From contig CAZWDO010000003.1 of the NCBI GenBank assembly GCA_964632485.1, positions 142,023 to 206,022 on the forward strand: DNA of 64,000 nucleotides, written 5' to 3'. This document shows positions 43,181-52,212 of the stretch, piece by piece; within the stretch, counting starts at the first letter, position 1, and each line of letters begins with the position of its first letter. Made by a program: the position numbers and the translations under genes. The notes under the pieces are model-generated. The model had not been told where the DNA came from. It did no database searches and was given only the letters and a program-made list of their open reading frames with translations. The stretch is from CAZWDO01 sp964632485 [NCBI: uncultured bacterium]. GTDB taxonomy: Bacteria; JAGOEH01.

Positions 43181-45257
43181 ACGGCTTGTTCTTTTAAGCT
43201 TCGACACCCTTTTAATGATTGCCGGCCTGTATATGGCCTACTTACTGCGGTTCGATTTCAGTATTCCTATTGATTACCTGCAACAACTTTATCTTTTAGT
43301 CCCGGCTCTTGTTTGGGTACGTTTTTCAACGATTTCTTATTATCAGGGATATCGCGTTTTGCTCCGTTTCTTTTCGTATGCCGATCTGATCCTGTTTATT
43401 AAGCCTTTTTTGCTGGGTACTGTCTTGTTGATTTTTATCAATATTTTCCGTAACATTTATTTCATGTTGGTTCTTTTAGGCGGACTTACCTATTTGAATC
43501 ATAAAAAAGTGACCATTGTTTTTTACCTTGAGCGTTTGAAAAAAGTTCGACTGATGCGCTTCCCCTTTTTTTTCATTATTTTTGTTTTTTTGAGTGGTTT
43601 ATATTGGCTCAATCTTTATTATAACGAACAACTGATTCCCTTTAAAGAATTGCTTCGGAGCACCTTCATTTTTTCTAATTATCCTTCAGAGAAGGCGATT
43701 CCACGTACGATTATTTTAATGGAGATGGCGCTTAATTTCTGGTTACTGATGATGATGCGTGTGACTTACCGCTATTTGCATGAAAAACGGGAATTGGAAC
43801 AGCCGGTGGCGTTACCGACACTTATTTATGGCGCCAATCAGTGGGGGGCCCAATTGGCAAGTCAATTGCAACTACTGGAAGGTGAACAAGCGGCAAAATT
43901 GATGGGATTTATCGATGATCGTTCGGAACTATGGGGACAACGTGTGGGTGATGGCCTGGTTGTCTGGGGCGGACAGGAAATCCTGGGTTCTCTGGTCGAA
44001 CGATTCAAAATCGCTCAAATTATTGTAGCTAATCCAAATTTCCGGGGCGAAAAATTGGAAACTCTGATTAAACGCGCCGGTGAATTGGAAATTAAGGTCC
44101 AAATTATTCCCGAAGAAGACAGTGATATTCAAAAAGGTAAAATGCGGTTGATACGGAATGTCCGTATTGAGGACCTGCTTGACCGCAAAATCCAGCATAC
44201 TGTTCAGGAACTTAATCTGGCGGTTATTGAATCTAAAGTCGTCTTAATCACTGGCGCGGGCGGTTCCATCGGCTCCGAATTAACTCGGCAAATAGCGGAT
44301 TATCATCCCGCTAAAATTTTATTGCTTGGTAAAGGCGAAAATAGTATCTACCATATCCATAATGAAATTGTCAACCGTTTCCCCGAAATCGAGTGTATCC
44401 CCCTTATTGCCGACGTTTGTGATACGGCCCGTATTCAAACAATTTTTAATCAGTTTCATCCCCATCTGGTATTCCATGCGGCCGCTCATAAACATGTCCC
44501 TTTGATGGAAGCCAATCCTGGGGAGGCTTTGAAAAATAATTTTTTAGGAACGATTCGACTGGCGCAGATTGCCGATTTATATCATGTTGAACGGTTTATT
44601 TTTATTTCCACTGACAAGGCCGTCAATCCCGCCAACATTATGGGAGCCTCGAAACGGCTGGCTGAAATTTTTTTATTAAGCGTGATGAGCCACAGCCAAA
44701 CCCAATTCATCATTGTCCGTTTTGGGAATGTGTTGGGATCCCGTGGGTCCGTTGTCCCCCTTTTCCTTGAGCAAATACGATTGGGTGGGCCTTTGACCGT
44801 TACAGACCCTCAAGTGTTTCGCTATTTTATCACTATTCCTGAAGCGGTCCGATTAGTACTCAAGAGCGCGGAAGTTGGGCATAACAGCAATATTTTTATT
44901 TTGGACATGGGCCAGCAAATCAATATACTCAAATTGGCTGAAAACCTGATTTATCTGGCCGGATTGCGTCCCTATCAGGATATTCCTATCCAATTCACGG
45001 GTTTGAGACCGGGTGAAAAACTGACTGAAGAATTAGTAACCCGTCATGAAAGCGTCCACCCGACTCCATATCCCGGACTTTTTCAGACTTCCGGGACGAT
45101 TCCCGACTCTACGATTGTGCTCAATTTGAAAGAGGAACTCGAATCTCAAATTGTTGTTGAAAATACGGAACAATGTTATCTATTGTTGCAGAAAATGTTT
45201 CCGGGCCTGAAATTTAAAACAACTTCTAAATCTAAACGCTTGACATCTGATGCTTGA
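43164..45257 (+). CDS. CapD/PglF-like nucleotide-sugar 4,6-dehydratase
   Basis: A 697-residue membrane enzyme. An N-terminal membrane part with about five helices (1-205) is followed by a first Rossmann-like domain (LIYGANQWGAQLA, about 220-345) and the catalytic SDR domain: ITGAGGSIGSE (362-372), HAAAHKHVPLME and ISTDKAVNPANIMGASK (481-497). Relatives make UDP-4-keto-6-deoxy-HexNAc from UDP-GlcNAc. The membrane part is about 60-90 residues longer than usual owing to an extra hydrophobic segment at about 112-160. It overlaps the WecA-like gene by 17 nt and mfd by 8 nt. Confidence 0.87.
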   Translation: MKLRIERLVLLSFDTLLMIAGLYMAYLLRFDFSIPIDYLQQLYLLVPALVWVRFSTISYYQGYRVLLRFFSYADLILFIKPFLLGTVLLIFINIFRNIYFMLVLLGGLTYLNHKKVTIVFYLERLKKVRLMRFPFFFIIFVFLSGLYWLNLYYNEQLIPFKELLRSTFIFSNYPSEKAIPRTIILMEMALNFWLLMMMRVTYRYLHEKRELEQPVALPTLIYGANQWGAQLASQLQLLEGEQAAKLMGFIDDRSELWGQRVGDGLVVWGGQEILGSLVERFKIAQIIVANPNFRGEKLETLIKRAGELEIKVQIIPEEDSDIQKGKMRLIRNVRIEDLLDRKIQHTVQELNLAVIESKVVLITGAGGSIGSELTRQIADYHPAKILLLGKGENSIYHIHNEIVNRFPEIECIPLIADVCDTARIQTIFNQFHPHLVFHAAAHKHVPLMEANPGEALKNNFLGTIRLAQIADLYHVERFIFISTDKAVNPANIMGASKRLAEIFLLSVMSHSQTQFIIVRFGNVLGSRGSVVPLFLEQIRLGGPLTVTDPQVFRYFITIPEAVRLVLKSAEVGHNSNIFILDMGQQINILKLAENLIYLAGLRPYQDIPIQFTGLRPGEKLTEELVTRHESVHPTPYPGLFQTSGTIPDSTIVLNLKEELESQIVVENTEQCYLLLQKMFPGLKFKTTSKSKRLTSDA

Positions 45258-48200
45258 GAATTTCCAACAACAATTACGGCTGCATCCCCATTTTGAATTG
45301 GTGTGTCAAACGCTCCTTACAGATAACCGCGCTGCCATTTATGGTTTGAAGGGGGCGGCGACTTCATTTTGGATAGCCATGATCGCCCAGCGACTTGCGA
45401 AAAGTTGCCTGATTATTGTCCCGGAAGAGTATATTTCGATCATACAAGGAGATTTGGAAGAATTAACTGATTGGTTAATTCTTTGCTACCCTTCCCGGGG
45501 AGTTGGTATTTACGATGATTTTATTCCGGATCATCACCAGGAATTGGAGCGGCTTCATACTCTTTATCATTTAACAGATCATCAAGAACCCATGCTGGTG
45601 TTGTCTACGGCAACGGCAATTCTTGAAAAGACGCTGCCTCCGGAGATTTTTAGAAACTATTCGGTCGATTTAAAAAAAGGTGAAAATGTTGATTTTGAGT
45701 TTTTAAGTGAACTGCTCCATGAATTAGGTTACAATCGCACTGACTGGGTTCGACAAAGCGGGGAGTACGCCATTCGGGGCGGATTGATCGATTTATTTCC
45801 TCCTCATGAAAATTCTCCGGTTCGAGTGGTGTTTGATGCTGATTCGATCGAATCCCTGCGTTATTTCGATGAGCAAACGCAGCGTTCGACTAGCGATCTC
45901 CATTTTTTAAAATTATATCCGTGTCATGAAATCATTTTCGATGAGGGTTTTGTAGATAAGCTCTCTCAGCGTTTGATAGAGTCTGACGGACATCGGCATG
46001 AAACGCTTTATGCCCGTTTAACAGAAAAATTCAAATCAAACGATATTTTTCCGGGAATTCATAAATATCTTGCGTTGTATTATCCCCAACTTTCGGCTTT
46101 CCATCAGTATCTGCCCCCAAACACCCCTGTTTTTTGGTTAAATGCTCCGCTAATTGAAAAGGAATGGAACGATCATTATGAGCGGTTATTCCAACAATAT
46201 GAAAGTAAAACAAAATTGGATCCATTTTTATCTTCGGTGGAGCAGATGGTCCTCTCCTTCAAAACAGTCAGAGATCAGTTGATTTTAAATCCCAATGTTT
46301 ACCTGCATGATTATTCACTGGCAGGAACTCCCTCCGCGATCCAACATGCAGTTTATGCAATAGGGCCGATGGCCGGGAATCTGGCTCATTTTAGTGAAAG
46401 AGTGCAACTCTATTCACGGCAGGGATATCGGCAGATGCTGCTGTGCGATAATGAAGGACAAATGACCCGATTAAGAGAATTAACCTCTGATTTGGATAAT
46501 ATGCTGGAATTGGAAGTTGGAAATCTCTCCCGGGGGTTTCGGGATTCTAATCTGAAATGGGTCGTCTATACTGATCATGAATTGTTTTCACGTTTAACTC
46601 GACCAAAAAGTCGTCGCCGTTTGCATGATTTGCAGAATCGGATCGATTTGCCGACTTTATCGGTTGATGATTATGTCGTCCATGTCGATTACGGGATTGG
46701 ACAGTTTAAGGGATTGAAACGGATTACCTTGCAGGATAGCGCCTATGATTGTCTTTATATCCAGTATTGGGGAGATGATAAAATTTACCTTCCCGTGGAT
46801 CAAATCAATCGTATTGAGAAGTATTCCAATAAAGATATTCTACCTCCAGTTATCCATAAATTGGGGAATTCGCAGTGGATAAAAACCCGTGAAAAAACGC
46901 GTCAGGCGATTATGGAAATGGCTCAGGAACTATTGGAATTATATGCTATCCGCAAAACCCGTCCGGGGTATCAATTCGCGGCAGATGACTGGCGTCAGAA
47001 GGAGATGGAAACTTCATTTATATACGATGAAACCGATGGCCAGTTGAAAGCCTTGCAGGATGTCAAACGCGATATGGAAGCCCTCTATCCGATGGATCGC
47101 TTAATTTGTGGTGATGTAGGATTTGGCAAGACAGAAGTTGCTATCCGGGCGGCTTTTAAAGCAGTAGCCAGCGGCAAGCAGGTCGCTGTTCTGGTGCCGA
47201 CGACTATTTTGGCGCAACAGCATCACACTACGTTCAGCGAACGATTAGCGCCTTTTAAACTTAAAATCGGAATGGTGAGTCGTTTCGTTCCCGAAAAAGA
47301 GCAAAAACAGCTCCTGGCAGCGCTTAAAGCCAATGAGCTTGATATTATAATCGGCACTCACCGTCTGCTTTCCGGGGATTTGAAGTTTCATGATTTGGGG
47401 CTTTTAATTATTGACGAGGAACAACGCTTTGGCGTTAAACAAAAAGAACGTATCAAGCGATTTCGTTCTGCAGTCGATGTCTTGGCTCTAAGCGCTACGC
47501 CTATTCCCCGCACTTTAAATCTCTCATTGATGGGAGCAAGGGATATTTCAGTCATTGAGACACCGCCCCGGCAGCGGCTGGCTATTCATACGGAAGTGAT
47601 TTATTTTGATTATGATACCATAAGGGATGCTATTTTGCGTGAAATCCACCGGGGTGGCCAGGTTTTTTTCGTGCATAACCGCATTCAGACTCTTTATGAA
47701 TTGGTACCCCTGCTCAAGGAAATTGTTCCCGGGATCTGCTTGGGAGTCGCTCATGGGCAAATGGATTCAGTTATCCTGGAAGATGTAATGATGAAATTTC
47801 TCAATAAAGAAATAGATTTGCTGTTAGCGACTATGATCATTGAAAACGGTTTGGATATTCCCAATGTGAACACTATTCTCATTGATTTAGCTGAACGAAT
47901 GGGACTTGCGCAGCTTTATCAGCTTCGTGGACGGGTCGGCCGGTCTAATCTTCAGGCTTACGCTTATTTGATAGTCCCGCCTGTCGATCAATTAACACCC
48001 GAAGCGATTCGACGAATTGAAGCCATTAAGGAATTTACAGAATTAGGTTCAGGGTTGGCTCTGGCTATGCGGGATATGGAGATCCGAGGTATTGGCAATG
48101 TATTGGGGCCTCAGCAGCACGGTTTTGTAACTTCTATCGGGTATGAGCTATATTGTCGGATGTTGGACGAAACCGTCCGCGCCGTACAGGGGAATCCGGA

Positions 48201-48678
48201 AACTCAAATCCGTCTGCCGGAAATCCAGGTCAAGCTGGCTGCCTATTTGGATTCGAGTTATATCAATATCGATTTGTTACGTGTCCATTTCTATCAGCGC
48301 TTGTATAAAATTCGCAAAAGAGAGGAACTGGTCGAATTGGAAGATGAATTATGTGATCGATTTGGAAAATTGCCGTTAACTGCTTCCAATTTGTTATTAA
48401 AAGCTCAATTGGCGTTGAGCGCTCGCTACCTTCTGTTTGACAAAATTAGTATTCAGCCTGAACGGATACGTGGTATTTATTCTCCCGAACGAATTCCCCG
48501 GCAGGAAGTTTTAATCCGCATCCTTGCAGCCACACCTGTCCCGGTAGTCGTTAAATCATCCGATATTTATGCCTTGGATTTTACACTGCGAAACGTAAAA
48601 GATCTGATCACCATGATGAGACGGGCGATAGAAATGTTTGACCAGATCTATAGCCGGCTGGAACTGGAAGCTGAATGA
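45250..48678 (+). CDS. mfd: Transcription-repair coupling factor
   Basis: A 1142-residue Mfd with all expected parts: UvrB-like N-terminal domains, the RNA-polymerase-interacting domain (VDDYVVHVDYGIGQFKGLKRI region), helicase motifs (CGDVGFGKTEVAIRAAF for Walker A, LIIDEEQRFGV, ALSATPIPRTLNL, LIIDLAERMGLAQLYQLRGRVGR-type motif VI) and the C-terminal TRCF domain. Length equals the E. coli protein (1148). It frees stalled RNA polymerase and recruits UvrA. It follows the polysaccharide genes only by overlap. Confidence 0.96.
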   Translation: MLENFQQQLRLHPHFELVCQTLLTDNRAAIYGLKGAATSFWIAMIAQRLAKSCLIIVPEEYISIIQGDLEELTDWLILCYPSRGVGIYDDFIPDHHQELERLHTLYHLTDHQEPMLVLSTATAILEKTLPPEIFRNYSVDLKKGENVDFEFLSELLHELGYNRTDWVRQSGEYAIRGGLIDLFPPHENSPVRVVFDADSIESLRYFDEQTQRSTSDLHFLKLYPCHEIIFDEGFVDKLSQRLIESDGHRHETLYARLTEKFKSNDIFPGIHKYLALYYPQLSAFHQYLPPNTPVFWLNAPLIEKEWNDHYERLFQQYESKTKLDPFLSSVEQMVLSFKTVRDQLILNPNVYLHDYSLAGTPSAIQHAVYAIGPMAGNLAHFSERVQLYSRQGYRQMLLCDNEGQMTRLRELTSDLDNMLELEVGNLSRGFRDSNLKWVVYTDHELFSRLTRPKSRRRLHDLQNRIDLPTLSVDDYVVHVDYGIGQFKGLKRITLQDSAYDCLYIQYWGDDKIYLPVDQINRIEKYSNKDILPPVIHKLGNSQWIKTREKTRQAIMEMAQELLELYAIRKTRPGYQFAADDWRQKEMETSFIYDETDGQLKALQDVKRDMEALYPMDRLICGDVGFGKTEVAIRAAFKAVASGKQVAVLVPTTILAQQHHTTFSERLAPFKLKIGMVSRFVPEKEQKQLLAALKANELDIIIGTHRLLSGDLKFHDLGLLIIDEEQRFGVKQKERIKRFRSAVDVLALSATPIPRTLNLSLMGARDISVIETPPRQRLAIHTEVIYFDYDTIRDAILREIHRGGQVFFVHNRIQTLYELVPLLKEIVPGICLGVAHGQMDSVILEDVMMKFLNKEIDLLLATMIIENGLDIPNVNTILIDLAERMGLAQLYQLRGRVGRSNLQAYAYLIVPPVDQLTPEAIRRIEAIKEFTELGSGLALAMRDMEIRGIGNVLGPQQHGFVTSIGYELYCRMLDETVRAVQGNPETQIRLPEIQVKLAAYLDSSYINIDLLRVHFYQRLYKIRKREELVELEDELCDRFGKLPLTASNLLLKAQLALSARYLLFDKISIQPERIRGIYSPERIPRQEVLIRILAATPVPVVVKSSDIYALDFTLRNVKDLITMMRRAIEMFDQIYSRLELEAE

Positions 48679-49424
48679 ATCTGCCCAAACGTTGGGAAAA
48701 GGAAATTCAATTATTGCGGCATAAAAAGTATCGCATCGCATTGGGTAAGACAGTTATTGAAGGAAAACGGCTTGTTGGAGAAGCGCTGGTTTATGCCCGC
48801 CCGCAAATCCATTTTTTGCTGGCGCATGAATCGTGGGATTCCTGGGTTGCACAATTTGCATGTGATATTCCGGTTTATCGTTGCCACGATATATTGTGGA
48901 GCCGGTTGAGTATAGACCAGGCTCCCTCCCGATTACTGGCGCTTATTGATTATGCGCCCAGCCAAACCTTGCCGGCGAATATGGCGGAGCGCATAGTCAT
49001 TGCCAACCATTTGCAGGATCCGGGTAATCTTGGAACGTTGTTGAGAAGCGCTGAGGCATTCGGATGTGATCTGGTTATTACTGATTCTCAAACAGTTAGC
49101 TCTGATAATCCAAAGGTGATTAAAGCCTCCATGGGCTCGGTTTTCCGGTTAAATTTAATAGAAAACCAGAGTTTTAATTCGGTTTTTTCTTATTTGGCTC
49201 GCATTCCCCTTTATGGTTTATCTGCCCATAGAGGAGATTCCATTTGGGAATTGAAATCAAGGGATAAATGGGCATTAATTGTTGGGAATGAAGGTAATGG
49301 TATTTCCGATGAGTGGTTGCCTCATATCCGGCCACTGACAATTCCATTGTCTGGCGCTGTTGAATCCCTCAATGCCGCCCACAGCGTTTCTATCGCTTTA
49401 GCGATTCTCAACCGTCCCCTTTAA
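48675..49424 (+). CDS. SpoU/TrmH family RNA 2'-O-methyltransferase
   Basis: A 249-residue SPOUT enzyme: N-terminal substrate-binding domain (about 1-95, EGKRLVGEAL) and a catalytic domain with motif 1 NHLQDPGNLGTLLRSAEAFG, motif 2 ALIVGNEGNGIS and motif 3 IPLSGAVESLNAAHSVSIAL. This is the RlmB/TsnR-type architecture that methylates rRNA ribose. The exact target nucleotide is not readable. It overlaps mfd by 4 nt. Confidence 0.9.
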   Translation: MNLPKRWEKEIQLLRHKKYRIALGKTVIEGKRLVGEALVYARPQIHFLLAHESWDSWVAQFACDIPVYRCHDILWSRLSIDQAPSRLLALIDYAPSQTLPANMAERIVIANHLQDPGNLGTLLRSAEAFGCDLVITDSQTVSSDNPKVIKASMGSVFRLNLIENQSFNSVFSYLARIPLYGLSAHRGDSIWELKSRDKWALIVGNEGNGISDEWLPHIRPLTIPLSGAVESLNAAHSVSIALAILNRPL

Positions 49425-49457
49425 TGCGCTTTATTTTACACCAGATGGCGCGTTAAA
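49420..49457 (+). terminator. Candidate terminator after the methyltransferase gene
   Basis: TTTAATGCGC (49420-49429) pairs with GCGCGTTAAA (49448-49457), a 10-bp stem with one G-T wobble and an 18-nt loop, followed by TATTTTTCT. The stem includes the stop codon. It sits between convergent genes and may work in both directions. The large loop lowers confidence. Confidence 0.4.
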
Positions 49458-49494
49458 TATTTTTCTACTTTGAAACGATTGATAGTTACAAATT

Positions 49495-50487
49495 TTAAAG
49501 AAATTTGCTGATTTTGTCTTCCAATACCTTGCGGTCAATGGGTTTTTTAATGAATTCGTTAATGCCGGCCTGGTGCGCTTCTATAATCGTCACTTTGTCT
49601 AATTGCGAAGCCGTCATTAGCAGAGGAATATCTTTATACTGGGGATATTTGGTAATAAATGATTGATGCCGTATTATTTTGGCAAAATCAAGGCCATTGA
49701 TTCCGCTGAGGTCTTTATCAATAGATATAAGGGATATTCGGGGAAGCTGGCTATTGGTCGCATATTTTTCAAGAATTTTCAGCGCTTCTTTTGCATCTTT
49801 GGCTTCAATAACGTTCCGGAAATTTAAAGATTCCAGATTGGATTGCAAAATTTTACGATGGGTCAGGGAATCGTCGACCACAAGAATGGCGGCGCCAAAT
49901 TGCTTTTCCTCTTCATCGCGGACGACCCCTCGTAAATTATCCTGCAATTCATTGGCCAGTTTATAAAGCTCTCTGGATTGTTGAAGACTATTTTGAACCG
50001 ATTCCAATTGTTGTATGAAATAGTCGCGATTCGCGCTTATCGCCTGCAACCATTCATTAAACATCCCTTCCTCTTTAATTAAACCCACGAGTTGGGGTAT
50101 AATATTGATCACATCTTCCGCTTCATTGGCGTTAAGATTCTGTGTTAAATAGTCGTCAACCATTCCTTTAATTGAATAGAGGGTTGTTTTAATGCGATTG
50201 AGCTCTTCACGTGTTTCTTTTAGAGCAAGTTCATTTTTAAAATTTCCACTATAGGAATACCCGCTACCGCCTGCCGCAGGAGTCGATGCCGATGATTGCC
50301 CAGTAGGGGCGGAACTTGCTGATGAAACGGATTTGATTTTAGATGGCGGAGAAACCGGCGCTGAGGGATTTTCCGAACCTTTGGCCACTTTTTGAAACAC
50401 GTCAGATTGCATCGCAGCCAGTCCGGTTTGCATCCCCTGACTTTCAAATAATTTTTCAAGTTGTTTAAGCTTATCTTTTTTTTCCAT
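49495..50487 (-). CDS. Response regulator with N-terminal helical region
   Basis: A 330-residue protein. Residues 1-35 are charged, about 40-80 form a Ser/Pro/Ala linker, 85-205 are helical and coiled-coil-like, and about 210-330 are a receiver domain. The receiver has the acidic pair in LVVDDS, phosphoacceptor Asp in ISIDKDLSGINGLDF, Thr in LLMTAS and Lys in FIKKP, so it should be phosphorylatable. There is no output domain; the helical part may bind a partner. No kinase gene is adjacent. Its promoter faces away from that of the neighbouring exported-protein gene. Confidence 0.8.
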   Translation of the reverse strand: MEKKDKLKQLEKLFESQGMQTGLAAMQSDVFQKVAKGSENPSAPVSPPSKIKSVSSASSAPTGQSSASTPAAGGSGYSYSGNFKNELALKETREELNRIKTTLYSIKGMVDDYLTQNLNANEAEDVINIIPQLVGLIKEEGMFNEWLQAISANRDYFIQQLESVQNSLQQSRELYKLANELQDNLRGVVRDEEEKQFGAAILVVDDSLTHRKILQSNLESLNFRNVIEAKDAKEALKILEKYATNSQLPRISLISIDKDLSGINGLDFAKIIRHQSFITKYPQYKDIPLLMTASQLDKVTIIEAHQAGINEFIKKPIDRKVLEDKISKFL

Positions 50488-50580
50488 CAGCTACTCCCTG
50501 AAACCGGGAACTTTCTTCCCGGATATGAGGTTTATTCAATTAATATCATCGAATGATAGTTTCTTGCTGGGTCTGTTTGT

Positions 50581-50608
50581 AATATAATTGCTTTTGCTTT
50601 TTTGTCAA
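50581..50608 (-). promoter_or_regulatory. Promoter of the response regulator gene
   Basis: Minus-strand TTGACA (50603-50608), 16 nt, TATATT (50581-50586), about 94 nt before the start codon. Its -35 lies 13 bp from the -35 of the divergent promoter. Confidence 0.6.
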
Positions 50609-50621
50609 TAGAAAAATTATG

Positions 50622-50649
50622 TTGACAATAAAAAAAAAATATGTATCTT
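50622..50649 (+). promoter_or_regulatory. Promoter of the small exported protein gene
   Basis: TTGACA (50622-50627), a 16-nt A-rich spacer and TATCTT (50644-50649), about 33 nt before the ATG at 50683. It is arranged back to back with the response-regulator promoter. Confidence 0.5.
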
Positions 50650-50682
50650 ATTATGAATCTAATTATAAAAGAGGAGTTGGTG

Positions 50683-51105
50683 ATGAAAAAGACACTATTC
50701 ATGATTTTAATGGTTACAAGCATTAGTTTGGCTGATTTGCCATTAATGAGGCCCGGAATGAACCCTTGGTCACTGCTCTCTTCATTTAAAACAGACAACC
50801 TTAAAATCAATCATAGCTATTCAATGGTATATTCCAGCGGTAGCTGGAACTCCGGTTTAACGGGTCGATATTTGAACCAATTTCAATACCAGTTCAAAAT
50901 ACCTTTAAAAATTGATGTTACCTGGGGAATTGAGAAATCATTCAGCGGGTTTGAACACCAGCAAAACCCAAGGTTTGTTTTACCCCAATTCCGAATGACG
51001 GCGCAACCCTGGAAAAATGTGTGGATTCAATTTGAGTATCGTCAAATTCAGACTCCTTTCGGGGGTCCGACCTATTGGTATGACGATCCGAATTTTATTT
51101 ATTAG
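50683..51105 (+). CDS. Small exported protein, probably cut short by a +1 frame break
   Basis: The start is set at 50683 (MKKTLFMILM) with GAGGAG 6 nt upstream; an upstream in-frame ATG at 50641 lies within the promoter. The 140-residue product has a clear signal peptide (about 1-17) and beta-rich, aromatic-rich strands like a small barrel or usher-like fragment. It ends at TAG 51103-51105, but the +1 frame from that point runs on for 34 codons with protein-like content to 51208. Either the real gene is 50683-51208 with a frame change at TAT-TAG-G, or the protein was truncated recently. Family unknown. Confidence 0.6.
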   Translation: MKKTLFMILMVTSISLADLPLMRPGMNPWSLLSSFKTDNLKINHSYSMVYSSGSWNSGLTGRYLNQFQYQFKIPLKIDVTWGIEKSFSGFEHQQNPRFVLPQFRMTAQPWKNVWIQFEYRQIQTPFGGPTYWYDDPNFIY

Positions 51106-51208
51106 GAATGCAGACGCTGTTTATGCTTCGGAATATTTGGATGGGGTTCGTTTGAACTCGTTTAGATTACTCAACCCCTTTTTTTACGCCGGTATTAATA
51201 CAAAATGA
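51104..51208 (+). other. Probable continuation of the upstream gene in the +1 frame
   Basis: Reading on from 51104 (skipping T51103) gives RNADAVYASEYLDGV and then an aromatic-rich ending GINTK before TGA 51206-51208. The TGA overlaps the ATG of the LytR_C gene as ATGA, the same coupling used throughout this region. That suggests this frame is the true end of the gene at 50683. Confidence 0.45.
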
Positions 51209-51621
51209 AAGTACGGATCTCCCTTATTGAATTCCAGACATTTCGTGAACAGGGGAGAAATTTTTTAATTTTTTTGCTGATTTTGATTTCGTGGGGTTGG
51301 TTGATCGTTTTTACGCTACAAAGTGAGAGGACTCGCGATCATACTTTGTTGTTCAAAGTTGAAATATTGAATGGGAGTGGGGTTGATGGAGCCGCGCGGC
51401 AATTAATGTACCGCATTATTAATGGGGGAGGAGATGTTCTTGGCGTCGAAACTTATCGGATGAACACGATTGAACATACGCTCATTTTATCTCGTAAGGC
51501 GAATTGTCAATCTGCGAGCATTGTTCGTGGGCTGCTTCATTCGGGGCGGATGATTCACATCGAGGATGCAGGCATCTATGATGTAACAATTGTTTTAGGA
51601 AAGGACCTGGCTGAACCATGA
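51205..51621 (+). CDS. LytR_C-domain membrane protein
   Basis: A 138-residue protein with one membrane helix (about 20-37) and a C-terminal LytR_C domain starting VEILNGSGVDGAARQL and ending YDVTIVLGKDL. LytR_C domains are found at the end of LytR-CpsA-Psr proteins and as small anchored proteins; ligand unknown. It overlaps rsfS by 4 nt. A LytR_C or LCP gene beside rsfS is a common arrangement, so the pairing supports both calls. Confidence 0.78.
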   Translation: MKVRISLIEFQTFREQGRNFLIFLLILISWGWLIVFTLQSERTRDHTLLFKVEILNGSGVDGAARQLMYRIINGGGDVLGVETYRMNTIEHTLILSRKANCQSASIVRGLLHSGRMIHIEDAGIYDVTIVLGKDLAEP

Positions 51622-51974
51622 GTAATGAAACTCTTGATTTATCTATAATATTAGAAATCTTAGAAGACAAAAAGGCGGAACAAATCCGCGTATATGATGT
51701 TGGAGATCAACTTGGAATTGTGGGATATTTTATATTCTGTTCGGGTAATACGGACGCGCATACTCGGGCGATTGCCGGTTATTGTGAACAGGAATTAGCT
51801 AAGGAAGGCGAACGATTGGCGTATAAAGAAGGTGTCCAATCGGGGCGCTGGATTGTTTTGGATTATATGGATTTTGTTATCCACATTTTTCAACCTTCAG
51901 TCCGTGAATACTATCGGATAGATTCTATTTGGCAGGACCGCTTAGTGGAAGTTTCCGCTGCTCCAGCAACTTGA
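51618..51974 (+). CDS. rsfS: Ribosomal silencing factor RsfS
   Basis: A 118-residue protein of the RsfS/Iojap family, with ILEDKKAEQIRVYDV, IFCSGNTDAHTRAIAGYCE, KEGVQSGRWIVLDYMDFVIHIF and a short C-terminus around EYYRIDSIW. It binds uL14 on the large subunit and blocks subunit joining during slow growth. Start overlaps the LytR_C gene as ATGA. Confidence 0.93.
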   Translation: MSNETLDLSIILEILEDKKAEQIRVYDVGDQLGIVGYFIFCSGNTDAHTRAIAGYCEQELAKEGERLAYKEGVQSGRWIVLDYMDFVIHIFQPSVREYYRIDSIWQDRLVEVSAAPAT

Positions 51975-51988
51975 GTTTACCTTCCCGT

Positions 51989-52012
51989 AAAAAAAGATTA
52001 TGCTCTTTTTTT
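51989..52012 (+). terminator. Weak terminator-like hairpin after rsfS
   Basis: AAAAAAAGA (51989-51997) pairs with TCTTTTTTT (52004-52012) around a 6-nt loop. The stem is perfect but has one G-C pair; its 3' arm doubles as the T-run. It lies 14 nt after the rsfS stop and before the ribosomal-protein promoter. Confidence 0.35.
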
Positions 52013-52074
52013 ATTAATATTTATCAATTAGATTCGCTTTATAAAAAAGTTAACATATAAATTTAAAAAAAAGC

Positions 52075-52103
52075 TTGACAACACTCACAAAATTTAATAT
52101 ATT
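52075..52103 (+). promoter_or_regulatory. Promoter of the rplM-rpsI operon
   Basis: TTGACA (52075-52080), 17 nt, TATATT (52098-52103): near-perfect sigma-70 consensus, as expected for ribosomal-protein genes. The octamer GTTAACAT flanks it at 52049-52056 and 52109-52116, 60 bp apart. The leader to the TTG start is about 100 nt. Confidence 0.75.
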
Positions 52104-52151
52104 TATACGTTAACATGTTGAGTTTCCCATTCCGTTGGTCGAAATTGTAAG

Positions 52152-52174
52152 AAACCGCTGAATTGTAGTGGTTT
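52152..52174 (+). promoter_or_regulatory. Candidate L13 leader hairpin
   Basis: AAACCGCT (52152-52159) pairs with AGTGGTTT (52167-52174), 8 bp with one G-U pair and a 7-nt loop, in the rplM leader 25 nt before the Shine-Dalgarno site. L13 operons in other phyla have autoregulatory leaders; this may be a lineage-specific one. Confidence 0.4.
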
Positions 52175-52212
52175 AGAACATGCGTAAACCCTTTAAAACA
52201 GGAGGAACTATT

